Assembly: GCF_028768465.1 (NCBI RefSeq)
Contig: NZ_CP118225.1
Coordinates: 4,445,001 to 4,509,000, forward strand
Reading direction: 5' to 3'
Length of the DNA stretch: 64,000 nt
Source: Rhodopirellula sp. P2
GTDB lineage: Bacteria > Planctomycetota > Planctomycetia > Pirellulales > Pirellulaceae
Made by a program: the position numbers and the translations under genes
Notes under the pieces: model-generated
The model's input: the letters and a program-made list of their open reading frames with translations, nothing else
The model's database searches: none
What the model was told of the DNA's origin: nothing
Shown here: one piece after another, positions 38,206 to 49,980 of the stretch
Position numbering within the stretch: the first letter of the stretch is position 1
Layout: each line of letters starts with the position of its first letter

Positions 38206-39609
38206 TCAGAGAGCCAGCAACAGGCGACTTGGTGCCTGCAGGTAGCCGATCACATCGTTAAGGAAGCGAGCTGCGGTTCCTCCGTCGACCAAACGGTGAT
38301 CGTACGAAAGGCTGAGCGGCATCATCAGGCGAGGTTGGATCGAATCGTCGGGCATGACGACAGGCAACTTTCGCGATCGGCCGACCAGCAAGATGGCGAC
38401 TTCGGGAACGTTCACGATTGGTGTGCTGTATTGGCCACCGATCGCGCCGAGGTTGCTGATCGTGAACGATCCACCACGAAGGTCATTGACGCCGAACTTG
38501 CCGCCACGAACTTTACCTGCCATCTCGGCGATGTTGCGTGCGGTGTCTGGGATCCCCATTTGGTCGGCGTTGTGCATCACGGGAACGACCAAACCGTTGT
38601 CGGTGTCGACCGCGATTCCGATGTTGACGTAATCTTTGTAGATCACTTGCTGGTTCTCGGAATCGATCACCGCGTTGAGCGATGGGTGATGACGAAGAGC
38701 GGTCGCGACGGCTTTGACCAAGAATGGCATCGTGGTCAGTTTCAGACCTTGAGCCGCGTAGTCTTCTTTGCTGCTCTGCCGCAGTCGTTCGAGATCGGTG
38801 ATGTCGGCGTCGTCGAAGTTGGTCACTCGGGGAACGGTGGACCATGACAAGTGCATCTGAGCCGCGATCGTTTTCCGGATCTTGCTCATTCGCTCGATGC
38901 GAACGGGGCCGTAGTCGTCGTTGTCAGGGGTGCCGGGCAAATCGCCCGATGTGACGTTGGCTCGCGGAGCCGATTTGCCAGCGGCGGGCGCAGGCTTGGC
39001 GGCGGGAGCGGCAGCCCTTTGGCTGGCCGAGCGAACCACTGCCAAGACATCGTCACGGGTGATGCGTCCGCCTGCACCGGTGCCGGTGACGGTGGCCAAG
39101 TTGACGCCCGTCTCACGAGCGAAGCGGCGGATGGCGGGGCCAGCGGGAATCGATCCACCAGCATCGACGGGGGCCTCGGACGCTTCAGCAACTGCGGGTG
39201 CTGGGGCGACTGGGGCGGCAGCTGGCGGAGCCGCGGCCGGTGCAGCTGGCGCCGGTGGTTGGGCGGCCGCAGGGGGCGGCGTTGGTGCGGCTGCTGCAGC
39301 AGGTTCCGGTTTGGGTTCGGGCTTGGCTTCCGGTGCGGCAGGCGCTGCCGGGGCGGGGGCCGAGGCGGCACCGGCGGCGGCTTCGATTTCCAACAACACG
39401 CCGCCGATGGGAACCGTGTCCCCTTCGCTGACCGAAATCTTGGTGACCTTGCCACCCACATCGCTGGGCACGGGAACGGTCGCTTTGTCCGTTTCCATTT
39501 CCACAATGTCCTGGCCAGCGGTGATCGTGTCGCCGACGGAAACGAAAATTTCAAGGACATCGCCAGATTCGATGCCGTCGCCGAGTTCAGGGAGTTTGAC
39601 TTCAGTCAT
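38206..39609 (-). CDS. aceF: Pyruvate dehydrogenase E2, dihydrolipoamide acetyltransferase
   Basis: 467 residues in the standard order. A single lipoyl domain has DIVEMETDKATVPVPSD, with the lipoylated lysine in TDKA. A long Ala/Pro linker follows, then the peripheral-subunit-binding domain (GPAIRRFARETGVNLATVTG) and the acyltransferase core ending with the catalytic SYDHRLVDGGTAARFLND. E2 takes the acetyl group from E1 and gives it to CoA. It lies directly downstream of the E1 gene with 133 bp between and is closed by a strong terminator. The E3 gene is not in the window. Confidence 0.95.
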   Translation of the reverse strand: MTEVKLPELGDGIESGDVLEIFVSVGDTITAGQDIVEMETDKATVPVPSDVGGKVTKISVSEGDTVPIGGVLLEIEAAAGAASAPAPAAPAAPEAKPEPKPEPAAAAAPTPPPAAAQPPAPAAPAAAPPAAAPVAPAPAVAEASEAPVDAGGSIPAGPAIRRFARETGVNLATVTGTGAGGRITRDDVLAVVRSASQRAAAPAAKPAPAAGKSAPRANVTSGDLPGTPDNDDYGPVRIERMSKIRKTIAAQMHLSWSTVPRVTNFDDADITDLERLRQSSKEDYAAQGLKLTTMPFLVKAVATALRHHPSLNAVIDSENQQVIYKDYVNIGIAVDTDNGLVVPVMHNADQMGIPDTARNIAEMAGKVRGGKFGVNDLRGGSFTISNLGAIGGQYSTPIVNVPEVAILLVGRSRKLPVVMPDDSIQPRLMMPLSLSYDHRLVDGGTAARFLNDVIGYLQAPSRLLLAL

Positions 39610-39742
39610 GGGAAAGGTATGTCAGGGGTGTGATTGGAGAAGGTTGAGACGCTCGGTCCCGGCGGTCGTGGCCGTTCCTGGTTGGGAACAGAGGCCAGCT
39701 GACCGCATCACGAAAAGGACGCTCGCGTGGATGCGGCCAAAG

Positions 39743-42475
<2,733 letters not shown>

Positions 42476-42981
42476 AGAGAGTAGAGAACTCCGGGCTCGC
42501 GGACGTTTGGATCAGATAGGTCGAGTTTTTGAGTCAGACCTCGTAGTTTAGCGGCTCTTGCCTGTTTCCAGCAAGGTTAGGAAGACGGCCAGAAATGCTC
42601 GTTTCCGCTTTGGTGGACAGTTGGTTGCGCTGATCGCGGTTGTTTCGGCTCGCTGCCACCGGTTGGCTGACCCGGTGGCCCCCGAGGGAGCTGCCCGGCG
42701 TCCGAGGCCGCGGGGGTGCCCCGTTCACGCCGGTGTGCACCAGTTCGCACGGCCTAACGGTGTGTTGACGCACCTTTGGGAGGGCGGCAGACCCTGTCCT
42801 GCGTCAATTGGAAACGGAGACGTCACCGGGAATCCGGTTCTTTCTGGTTTCCGAACGGCCAAGACGAACAACCAATCACGCTCGGCAGCGACATTTGGTC
42901 GCGGGAAAGGTGTGAACGCCCCGTTGGAAGCGTTCGTGCAATTTTGAAGACTTGTATGGCCAGGCGTTTGTCATCAGCCTC
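42476..42981. other. Intergenic region upstream of aceE, no gene seen
   Basis: GC-rich, with no frame carrying a domain or a good start. The first ~100 bases should contain the aceE promoter. The distal end passes into the micro-ORF repeat at 42982. Confidence 0.45.
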
Positions 42982-43074
42982 CCCTCCCTCGCGTCCGCCT
43001 GAACGGCGTCGCTCGGCCTTTCCCACCACTTCGTTTCAGGAGAGGTGCGGCATGTGGAAATCCGCCGAAAAGCG
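42982..43074 (+). repeat. Micro-ORF repeat, copy A (RBS + MWKSAEKR)
   Basis: It aligns over about 93 bp with the reverse complement of 52969-53060. Shared blocks are GCCTGAACGGCGTCGCT, ACTTCGTTTC and GGAGAGGT, then an ATG at 43052 opening MWKSAEKR. In this copy the frame continues into the 3' end of dcd on the other strand. The combination of a ribosome-binding site with a conserved short peptide is unusual for a non-coding repeat. Confidence 0.7.
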
Positions 43075-43095
43075 GTATGCGTCATCTGCGGGAGG

Positions 43096-43674
43096 TCAGG
43101 GGAGGCTTCGGATTGTCTCGTCAAAACCCAATTCGAGTTGCGTGTCACGATCATCGAATCCAAGTTCGCGGTGCATCAGCGAGGGCTGGATGTCGTGGCT
43201 GTTTTGGTATTTCTCACTGGCCTCTTCAGGGCTGTCGCCGCTGATTTCCCAGTAAGTGATTTGGCAAATTTGGATGTGTGGGTAGATCCGGACCGGCTGG
43301 ACACAGTGCAGTTCCAACGTCCAGGTCCCGCGGTAGCCCGCGTGCCCGAGACTGCCGCCGGGATTCAGGAACAGCCCCAGCCGCCCGAGTGAGGACCTGC
43401 CCTGGACGATGGGCACCAACCCGTGCGTTTCGGTGTGTTCGACCGTTCGCCCCAAGAACAACGTGCCGGGTTGCAACGTCAGGCCCTCTTCGGGAATGGT
43501 CAGGCGGCGATACCGATTGGGAGAAGCGGCATCCAGCACGACTTCTTCGTAAACCAGCAACTCATCGTGAAGCGTCAGGTTGTAGCTGTTTGGTGACAAT
43601 CGCGCGGGATCAAACGGATCGATCACGATGTCTTTGCCCAATCGCTGTTGAATGTCTTGACCGGAAAGGATCAT
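43096..43674 (-). CDS. dcd: dCTP deaminase
   Basis: 192 residues starting at MILSGQDIQQRLG, a normal start for the family. The catalytic and nucleotide-binding blocks are intact: VQGRSSLGRLGLFLNPGG (active-site region) and GYRGTWTLELHCVQPVRIYP. The enzyme converts dCTP to dUTP (or, in bifunctional versions, to dUMP) for thymidylate synthesis. The open frame extends 115 codons further upstream without domain support or ribosome-binding site. It is monocistronic as far as can be seen. Confidence 0.93.
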   Translation of the reverse strand: MILSGQDIQQRLGKDIVIDPFDPARLSPNSYNLTLHDELLVYEEVVLDAASPNRYRRLTIPEEGLTLQPGTLFLGRTVEHTETHGLVPIVQGRSSLGRLGLFLNPGGSLGHAGYRGTWTLELHCVQPVRIYPHIQICQITYWEISGDSPEEASEKYQNSHDIQPSLMHRELGFDDRDTQLELGFDETIRSLP

Positions 43675-44197
43675 CGACTTGGGTTGCCTTTGCGGAACGT
43701 GGCGAGGTGCGGGACGGGAGGAACCACTCCGAAAGATCGGCACTCGACGAATCACCGAGAGTGTCCCATGCCCAACAACGGGGATGGCATTCGGGGGATT
43801 TGAGTGGATTGGGGAATGAGGAGCGGTTCGTTGTCTGGGCTGCTCCTGGCAATTTAACCACTTCCGGCTTGCGATTGATCCCCGAGATCTCGCATTGAGG
43901 TATATTTCTGGAAAGCCGAAGGTTCGAAGCGAGCAACAACCGATTTGCTCCGTAGAACCGGTTTGACCCGCATAACTTGTGAGGTTGACGTCAAAGCTGC
44001 TCAGCCCCGTCATCTCCAACAGAAACGATCGTGAATTTCGAGAGTGGATTGTTCATTCTGGGGGTCAACGTGCGACCAGCACCTTGGCGTTTGGGAAACG
44101 GCAGTCCGTTTTCGAGTTTCCGATACCGATTTGCATTCCGCGATCGGATTTTTGTCTCCCAACCTTGATTCAGCCTTTCCACTGAAACGAACGACCT
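43675..44197. other. Divergent promoter region between dcd and the BI-1 gene
   Basis: No gene, repeat or RNA recognised. Both flanking genes start from here, so it must carry two promoters; no confident boxes were found. Confidence 0.4.
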
Positions 44198-44944
44198 ATG
44201 AGCAACATGAATCCTTACTCTTCCGGCGTGGACGGTGCCACCTATGGCAACGCAGCGATCTACGCAGACGAGACCGATCGAATTGCGTTCATTCGCCGCA
44301 CTTACGCGCACCTTTCAGGAGCGGTTTTCGCTTTCTTGGCGTTAGAAGTCGTGCTATTCACGATGGTTCCCGCCGCGACGATGGACATGATGGTCCAGCG
44401 AATGACGGGCGGGTACGGTTGGTTGTTGGTGTTGGGCGCCTTCATGGGCGTCAGTTGGATGGCTCGTTCCTGGGCCAGCAGCGGACAATCTCGCGGGCTG
44501 CAATACGCTGGGTTGGGACTGTATGTGGTCGCGCAAGCCGCGATCATGTTGCCGCTGATGTACATCGCGATTCGCGTGATGGGCCAACCCCAGATTCCGA
44601 TTTTGGCAGGGATCATCACCACGCTCACCTTCGCGGGGCTGACCGGTTTCGTGATGCTCACGCGGGTCGACTTGGCCTCGTGGGGAACTTACCTGTTTGT
44701 CGCGGGTTTGGTGGCAATGGGAGTCGTCGTTTGCGGCGTGATCTTCGGCTTCTCATTGGGATTGTTCTTCAGTGCCGCGATGGTGGCCTTGGCATGCGGT
44801 TACATTCTGTATGACACCTCCAATGTTTTGCATCACTACGACACGCGTCAGTACGTCGCCGCTTCCTTGGCGTTGTTTGCTTCGGTCGCGTTGCTGTTCT
44901 ACTATGTGCTGCGAATCCTGATTGCCTTCTCCAGCAACGACTGA
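44198..44944 (+). CDS. BAX-inhibitor-1 / YccA family membrane protein
   Basis: 248 residues with a hydrophilic N-terminus and seven hydrophobic segments (for example LSGAVFAFLALEVVLFTMV, AGIITTLTFAGLTGFVMLT, LFVAGLVAMGVVVCGVIF). The family signature region near the sixth segment is ACGYILYDTSNVLHHYD, containing the conserved acidic residue of the pH-sensing calcium-leak mechanism in BI-1 homologs, and the C-terminus is YYVLRILIAF. Inner-membrane location is expected. It is followed after 3 bp by the Lon-N-domain gene, so the two are likely one transcript. Confidence 0.92.
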   Translation: MSNMNPYSSGVDGATYGNAAIYADETDRIAFIRRTYAHLSGAVFAFLALEVVLFTMVPAATMDMMVQRMTGGYGWLLVLGAFMGVSWMARSWASSGQSRGLQYAGLGLYVVAQAAIMLPLMYIAIRVMGQPQIPILAGIITTLTFAGLTGFVMLTRVDLASWGTYLFVAGLVAMGVVVCGVIFGFSLGLFFSAAMVALACGYILYDTSNVLHHYDTRQYVAASLALFASVALLFYYVLRILIAFSSND

Positions 44945-44947
44945 TTC

Positions 44948-45730
44948 ATGAGTTTTGATTCGATCACAGGAGTGACCAGTCTGCCGGATGACTTCGACGG
45001 GCTGGTCCGGTTGTTTCCGCTTCCGGGAATGGTTTTGTTCCCTCACGCGATGCAACCGCTGCACGTGTTCGAACCTCGATACGTCGACATGCTGCAAGAA
45101 GCATTGTCGACGGATCATCTGATCACGATGGCGACGCTGACCAATTCTCAGGGCAGCGTGGTCCTGGATGACACGGCGAACCTGAAGTTGCCGTTGAATA
45201 TGTTGCCGCCGATCTCGCCCACCGTGTGCGTGGGCAAGATCATCTCGCACGCGGAATTGGAAGGCGATCGGCACAACATTTTGGTCGTCGGGATCCGCCG
45301 CGCCACAGTGCGTCATGAACTGGACACCGGGCGTTCGTTCCGGACCGCCCGTGTTGATTTGATTGACGACTTCTATCTGCCCGCTGGCACCCAGAAGCGG
45401 GCTGATCTGAAAAAGCGATTGCTAGAAGCTTTCGGAAAGATCATTCCCGTCAGCGAAGGCTCCCAGAAGTCCCTGCATGATTTGATGGCCGGGCAAATGG
45501 GAGTCGGGCCGATCACGGACATCATCGCGTACACGCTGCCCTTTGATCCTGATGAAAAGATCAAACTGCTCGCCATGTCCGATGTGGATCAACGAGCCGA
45601 AACGCTGATTCGAATGATTCAGCGGGGCGGTTTGGACTTGCAGTCCGTCAGCGTGCAAGAAGGTGACGTTGACCTTGCCGAGTCATCGCGTTCGCGAAAA
45701 GAGTTCCCGCCGCCGTTCAGCGTGAACTGA
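44948..45730 (+). CDS. Lon N-terminal (LON substrate-binding) domain protein
   Basis: 260 residues. The LON substrate-binding domain is recognisable from VRLFPLPGMVLFPHAMQPLHVFEPRY, VGKIISHAELEGDRHNILVVGIRR and the helical second half ITDIIAYTLPFDPDEKIKLL. There is no ATPase or protease part, as in the stand-alone family of ~200-260 residues. Its role in bacteria is unclear; substrate or partner recognition is inferred. It lies 3 bp downstream of the BI-1 gene. Confidence 0.9.
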   Translation: MSFDSITGVTSLPDDFDGLVRLFPLPGMVLFPHAMQPLHVFEPRYVDMLQEALSTDHLITMATLTNSQGSVVLDDTANLKLPLNMLPPISPTVCVGKIISHAELEGDRHNILVVGIRRATVRHELDTGRSFRTARVDLIDDFYLPAGTQKRADLKKRLLEAFGKIIPVSEGSQKSLHDLMAGQMGVGPITDIIAYTLPFDPDEKIKLLAMSDVDQRAETLIRMIQRGGLDLQSVSVQEGDVDLAESSRSRKEFPPPFSVN

Positions 45731-45765
45731 AACGAGTGAGGTGAACTGAAGCGAATGGGCGCATG

Positions 45766-45936
45766 AAAAACCCGTCTGCTGAGACCAAGGTAACCATCTC
45801 AGCAAACGGGCTAGGCTCGCGTTCTAGAAAGTGATCGCGAGTGGGGTGGCTGACCCTGGCGTCAGCCCGCCGACTTTCGTCAAGGGTTTCCACCCCGTTG
45901 GCTAATACAGCAATAATCCACTTGATCACCTCCTTT
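45766..45936 (-). ncRNA. Candidate small RNA or micro-gene with perfect Shine-Dalgarno and terminator
   Basis: Read on the minus strand, AAAGGAGGTGATC (45936-45924) is a full complement to the 3' end of 16S rRNA. A GTG three bases later opens a 13-codon peptide, MDYCCISQRGGNP, ending at 45880. Then comes a hairpin (GGCTGAC / GTCAGCC) and finally a 14-bp stem (arms at 45771-45784 and 45797-45810, two mismatches) followed by TTTTT, a convincing minus-strand terminator. No other minus-strand gene ends here. A longer frame (GTG at 45931) starts inside the Shine-Dalgarno and is less likely. Confidence 0.45.
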
Positions 45937-46117
45937 GAAAATTTGGTTCGACGCCACTTGCCCAGGTGCCAACCAGAACAGACAAGCGAACGTGCGGAAG
46001 TTTTGTCGCGACGCGGAATCGCGACCCAGTGACGACATGATCGTCGGTAGTCAAGACGCACGCAACTAAATTCAGGTTCGCGGCCGCCAAACGAAATTCG
46101 AGTGGAATTCTGAACCC

Positions 46118-46468
46118 ATGTCTTCCGAGTCTTTCAAATCGTCGGAATGGACGGAACGAGAATCGACCTCCGATCCGATGCGAACCGCCTTCGTCGCCGC
46201 GATCGAGGCGCTGCGACCGGGGGAAGTCGTCAGTTACGGTGATGTCGCCGCACGAGCAGGCTATCCCCGCCGCCACCGAGCGGTGGGGCAATTGCTGGGT
46301 GCATCCTTTGATGCGTTGCCTTGGTGGCGAGTGGTCTACAACGATGGGCGATTGCCGCCGGTTAACCCAACGCTACAAGAACAACGGTTGATCGAAGAAG
46401 GCGTGACGATGGAACGCATGCGAGTGGTGCAGTCGCCTCTGGGAAGGTTCGCTGCCTCGTCGAAATGA
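46118..46468 (+). CDS. Alkyltransferase-like (ATL) protein, MGMT family without the acceptor cysteine
   Basis: 116 residues with the DNA-binding half of O6-alkylguanine methyltransferases: AFVAAIEALRPGEVVSYGDVAARAGYPRRHRAVGQLL. The acceptor motif PCHR(V) is replaced by PWWRVV, so methyl transfer is impossible. In the ATL family such proteins bind O6-alkylguanine and hand it to nucleotide excision repair. Gene stands alone between a spacer and the convergent zinc-ribbon gene. Confidence 0.88.
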   Translation: MSSESFKSSEWTERESTSDPMRTAFVAAIEALRPGEVVSYGDVAARAGYPRRHRAVGQLLGASFDALPWWRVVYNDGRLPPVNPTLQEQRLIEEGVTMERMRVVQSPLGRFAASSK

Positions 46469-46533
46469 GATGGATGCATCGGCTGCAAACGCGTGAGACT
46501 GACTGCGTTTGAATCGCTCAAACGCGTTTGATT

Positions 46534-46839
46534 TCAATCATCGGTCGGCATCGTTTGGTCAAGGTGGTGCAGTGCTTTCGCCTTTTGCGGCGCCAGCAAC
46601 TCCAGGGTCCGCAAGGATTGCTTGAAGTCCGACTGATTGCCTGCCACCAAATTCATCAGCGCAGCCAGGGACGCGAACGCCTCGCTGCGGCGCAGAGTGT
46701 TGATGGACGACAAGTCAGCACGGCAGCGTCGGCATTGGTCCGAGACACCCTGTGTTGCACGGCAGACAGGACAGACCAACGACAATGGCGTTGGCTTGGG
46801 CTGGAATTCGCCGGTGGCGGTTTCGCTGAGATCAGGCAT
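46534..46839 (-). CDS. Small zinc-ribbon protein at the end of the Hsp70 operon
   Basis: 101 residues from an ATG that overlaps the DnaK stop by 8 bases. Four cysteines form a probable zinc ribbon: LVCPVCRATQGVSDQCRRCRADL. A helical tail follows (LRRSEAFASLAALMNLVAGN). It has no recognised family. Overlap with dnaK argues for coupled translation and a role with the chaperone, which is inference. A longer frame (to 46887) runs inside the dnaK gene and is rejected. Confidence 0.75.
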   Translation of the reverse strand: MPDLSETATGEFQPKPTPLSLVCPVCRATQGVSDQCRRCRADLSSINTLRRSEAFASLAALMNLVAGNQSDFKQSLRTLELLAPQKAKALHHLDQTMPTDD

Positions 46840-48616
46840 CGTTGAGATAGAAAAGGAGGTCTTCGAGTGCTTCGGCTTTTTCGGCAAACACTTCGGTGTT
46901 GTTGCTGTCAGCGGCCGATTTTAACTGAGCCACCAAATCATCGATCTCCTCCGCATCCTGTTCGTCAGCGTTCTGGCGGGTTGCGTCGATCGATGGCATC
47001 AATTCCTGGAGCCGACGTGTCAGACTGTTGCCGGGTTTGGATTCCGCTTCGGGGGCCTCGATCGTTTTAGACGGCTGGCCTGCAGGGACGCGTCCTAGCA
47101 TCTCTGAGATCTCGTCCGCCGAAACCGACCCGAACTCGGTTTCTGATCCCGACTGTCTGGAGGAATCGTTCAGACGCTTGATCTCAGTGGATGCCTCTTT
47201 GCCCGTTCGCCGGTCAACGGCTCGGACTTCCAACATGCCGTTCAGGTTCAACGTGAATGTCACCGAGATGGGACTGTCGGCGGGTGAATCAGGATCCAAG
47301 TCGGTCAGTTCGAGCTCTCCGACATAGAAATTGTCTGTCACGACTTTGGCTTCTCCTTGGAAGACCTCCGCCGAAACCTCTGTCTGACCTGGGACGATGG
47401 TGTAGAAGGTTTGCGATCGTTTGCAGGGAAGGGCGCTGCCGCGGGGGATGATGGGCGCAAACGCATTCGCGGGACCAAGCGGATCGCGATCCTCGGCGCA
47501 GCGAACGCCAAGGGTGTGCGGCGTGATTTCGATCAAGACTCGGTCGACGTCTTGTCCTGACAAAAGAGCCCCCTGCACGGCAGCACCCAAAGCCACGCAA
47601 AGATCGGGATCAACTTCTGCGGAAGGTTGGTGCCCCAGTTTCTGCGTCAGGAGTTGTTCGACCAGAGGTGTCCGGGTGCTGCCGCCGACGAGGATCACTT
47701 TGTCGAGTTGGCCGGCATGCAAACCCGCATCAGCGAGAGCAGAATCGACGCACGAGATCGTTCGATTCAAAAGTGGTTCAATGAATTCTTCGTAGTCCTC
47801 CCGTTCCAAGGTCGTTTCCAGGTGGCTGGATGGATTCCCGGGCAGCAAGAACTCTTCCGCAACCTTGGTGAATGTGTCGAAACTCAGGCGTCGCTTGGCG
47901 GCCTCGGCAGACAACGACAAACGTGCCATCGCACCCACATCGGCGAGAATCGATTCCTTCCAGTCCCCCGTTGCGTTCACCAATTGGTTGCACAGGAGAG
48001 CATCAAAGTCGTCCCCGCCGAGGTGCGTGTCGCCAAACGTGGCCAGGACTTCGACGACGCCGGATTCGATGGCGACAATCGAAACATCAAACGTGCCGCC
48101 GCCCAAGTCATAAACGAGCACTTTGTGTGGATCCTGAGTTTGCGAATCGTAAACCAACGCGGCCGCGGTGGGTTCGTTCACAATCCTCAGCACTTCCAAT
48201 CCCGCCAATTCGCCGGCTTGGCGGGTGGCTTCCCGTTGACCGTCATCGAAGTAGGCGGGCACGGTGATCACAGCGCGGTTGACCTCGCATCCGAGGTCTT
48301 GTTCTGCCCATTGACGCAGACGCCCGAGGATCACAGCGGAAACTTCAGGCGGCGTGAATTGTCTTTCGCCGAGAGTGAGTTGGACATGCTCCCCCATCTT
48401 TCGCTTGACGCTGCGAATGGTCGATTCAGGGAACAGGGCGGCTTGATTGAGTGCAGGTTGACCAACCAACCAATTGCCAGACGGATCCAGCCCAACGACA
48501 CTGGGCAGGACAGCCTCACCCGTCTCCGGGTTCTTGATCACTCGGGGAGTGCCGTTTTCAACGACGGCGACCACGCTGTTGGTCGTTCCTAAATCGATCC
48601 CGATCGTCGGTTGCAT
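46832..48616 (-). CDS. dnaK: Hsp70 chaperone (DnaK-type)
   Basis: 594 residues. The ATPase signatures are complete: IGIDLGTTNSVVAVVENG, VITVPAYFDDGQREATRQAG, RIVNEPTAAALVYD, LVYDLGGGTFDVSIV and VILVGGSTRTPLVEQLL. The substrate-binding domain follows, but the helical lid is shorter than in the ~640-residue housekeeping DnaK and ends without the EEVD/acidic tail. Location in an operon with a GrpE-like protein, a J-domain protein and two unknown proteins suggests a dedicated chaperone set rather than the general one. Confidence 0.95.
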   Translation of the reverse strand: MQPTIGIDLGTTNSVVAVVENGTPRVIKNPETGEAVLPSVVGLDPSGNWLVGQPALNQAALFPESTIRSVKRKMGEHVQLTLGERQFTPPEVSAVILGRLRQWAEQDLGCEVNRAVITVPAYFDDGQREATRQAGELAGLEVLRIVNEPTAAALVYDSQTQDPHKVLVYDLGGGTFDVSIVAIESGVVEVLATFGDTHLGGDDFDALLCNQLVNATGDWKESILADVGAMARLSLSAEAAKRRLSFDTFTKVAEEFLLPGNPSSHLETTLEREDYEEFIEPLLNRTISCVDSALADAGLHAGQLDKVILVGGSTRTPLVEQLLTQKLGHQPSAEVDPDLCVALGAAVQGALLSGQDVDRVLIEITPHTLGVRCAEDRDPLGPANAFAPIIPRGSALPCKRSQTFYTIVPGQTEVSAEVFQGEAKVVTDNFYVGELELTDLDPDSPADSPISVTFTLNLNGMLEVRAVDRRTGKEASTEIKRLNDSSRQSGSETEFGSVSADEISEMLGRVPAGQPSKTIEAPEAESKPGNSLTRRLQELMPSIDATRQNADEQDAEEIDDLVAQLKSAADSNNTEVFAEKAEALEDLLFYLNDA

Positions 48617-48687
48617 TCTGTTTCCTTGAATGGATGGTCAGTCGTTGGGGGGTGACGCGTGAAGCGCAACAAGGGGAAGAGTTCGGT

Positions 48688-49578
48688 TCAAGAATTCGCG
48701 GTGATGGCCTGGGCCGTGACAACTTGTGCGGGACGAATCAACCATGTCCCTTGTTGATACCCGGTTCGCAGGACCCGCAGGACCGTGCCAACGGGATGTT
48801 CTGAGGAGGGTTGGACTTCTAGCACCTGCATCGTTTGCGGATCAAAGGCGTCTCCAGGGGCTCCCACGCGTTCGATATTCAGTGATGCCAATTGTTGACT
48901 CATTCGCTGCGTGGTCAATCGCAGGCCTTCCGCCAGTCCGTTGAGGGATTGATTTCTGGATTGCCAAGCGGTTTGCCAGAGCTGTTCGTGCTGTTCGAAT
49001 TTGCGACGACCAAACCATCCGGTGCCCAACGTGGACGGCGGCGTGGGGCAATCTTGCACGGCGGCTTCGAAAGCTTGGGTGAGCCGCGAGAGCGCTTCGT
49101 CGACTTCCACGATGGCGGTGATCGCTGAACGAGTCGTTTCCGACATCGACGCATCTGCGGGGGACACCTGTTTCCCCGTGGTCGATTGACCGGCAGTCGT
49201 CCGAGTCGAGTTTTCGTGGAGTTGTTCCAGCAACGCGTCGCTGGCCGCAACGATTCGTTCCGCGTCACTGGCAAGCGTATCGGAAAGCGACCGGTTTTGT
49301 TTCGTGTTGAGCTTCAGTTCATGTCGAAGCGCGGTCAGGTCTCGAGTGATTTGCCCGAGTCCATGAAGTGAGGCTGCGGCGGCTTGCTGCGTCGCCTCCG
49401 CTTGCGCTGCGGTGGGGGCAGACGCATCAGAATTCTCTTGTTGGTCCAGTTCCGCCAGCATCCTGGCCAATTGTTGTCGCCCGTGGTCGGTTTCACCTGC
49501 CGTGTCGATCCATGCGAGGAACCTGTCTTTGATTGCTGCTCGCGTTTGGGGCCAGTCGTCATCTGCGGGAATGTTCAC
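48688..49578 (-). CDS. GrpE-like nucleotide-exchange-factor domain protein
   Basis: 296 residues. The C-terminal ~60 residues have the GrpE beta-domain pattern: VGAPGDAFDPQTMQVLEVQ, then HPVGTVLRVLRTGYQQGTWL and IRPAQVVTA. The N-terminal two thirds are coiled-coil-like (GQITRDLTALRHELKLN) and longer than in ordinary GrpE. The ATG overlaps the stop of the J-domain gene by 4 bases (ATGA-type), and dnaK follows 71 bp later, so the context supports a GrpE role for this Hsp70. Confidence 0.8.
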   Translation of the reverse strand: MNIPADDDWPQTRAAIKDRFLAWIDTAGETDHGRQQLARMLAELDQQENSDASAPTAAQAEATQQAAAASLHGLGQITRDLTALRHELKLNTKQNRSLSDTLASDAERIVAASDALLEQLHENSTRTTAGQSTTGKQVSPADASMSETTRSAITAIVEVDEALSRLTQAFEAAVQDCPTPPSTLGTGWFGRRKFEQHEQLWQTAWQSRNQSLNGLAEGLRLTTQRMSQQLASLNIERVGAPGDAFDPQTMQVLEVQPSSEHPVGTVLRVLRTGYQQGTWLIRPAQVVTAQAITANS

Positions 49579-49898
49579 TTCGCTGGTCCACGGTTGGATT
49601 GATGGAGTCGTTGGGCACAGCGAAGCAACGCCTCGGTGGGCAAGCGTTGAGGTTGAAATTGAAACTTCTCAACGACGTCATTGAAATGGGGGAGTGCAGG
49701 AGCAAACAATCGGTTGGACCAAACGCGGATCGGATCTCCAACGGCGGTGTACGCATCGTGGATTTCAGCAAACCGATCGGGGTCATGTTCGGGTGGATGT
49801 TGACGCACCAGTTCCAAGTACCGGACGCGAATCTCAGCGGTCGTTGCCTTCGTGTCCAAGCCAAGGACTTCGAAGGGATCTTGATTCGAGGGGCTCAT
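49575..49898 (-). CDS. J-domain protein with an altered HPD motif
   Basis: 107 residues from the ATG at 49898. The J-domain core is DPFEVLGLDTKATTAEIRVR, then YLELVRQHPPEHDPDRF and AEIHDAYTAVGDP. The obligatory HPD tripeptide between helices II and III is HPP (HPPEHDPD), with a DPD a few residues on; HPD is needed for stimulating Hsp70 ATPase in canonical J-proteins, so this one may be altered or use the shifted motif. It overlaps the GrpE-like gene. The longer frame to 50027 overlaps the preceding gene and lacks support. Confidence 0.8.
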   Translation of the reverse strand: MSPSNQDPFEVLGLDTKATTAEIRVRYLELVRQHPPEHDPDRFAEIHDAYTAVGDPIRVWSNRLFAPALPHFNDVVEKFQFQPQRLPTEALLRCAQRLHQSNRGPAK

Positions 49899-49980
49899 GG
49901 CGATGTTCTTGTCTGTCAAACAGTGAGTTGAATGTTGAGCGAGAGAGGTCGAGAAGACGGTAGGAAGCGTTGGGGTGGAA

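Noticed and set aside
42640-42780. GC-rich segment upstream of aceE as a structured RNA or tRNA
   Set aside because: Some complementary GC runs occur, but no cloverleaf, T-loop or known riboswitch core could be traced.
45717-46061. A 114-codon minus-strand frame across the Lon-N-domain gene end
   Set aside because: It overlaps the coding end of the Lon-N-domain gene, its start lacks context, and a shorter frame fits the strong Shine-Dalgarno better.
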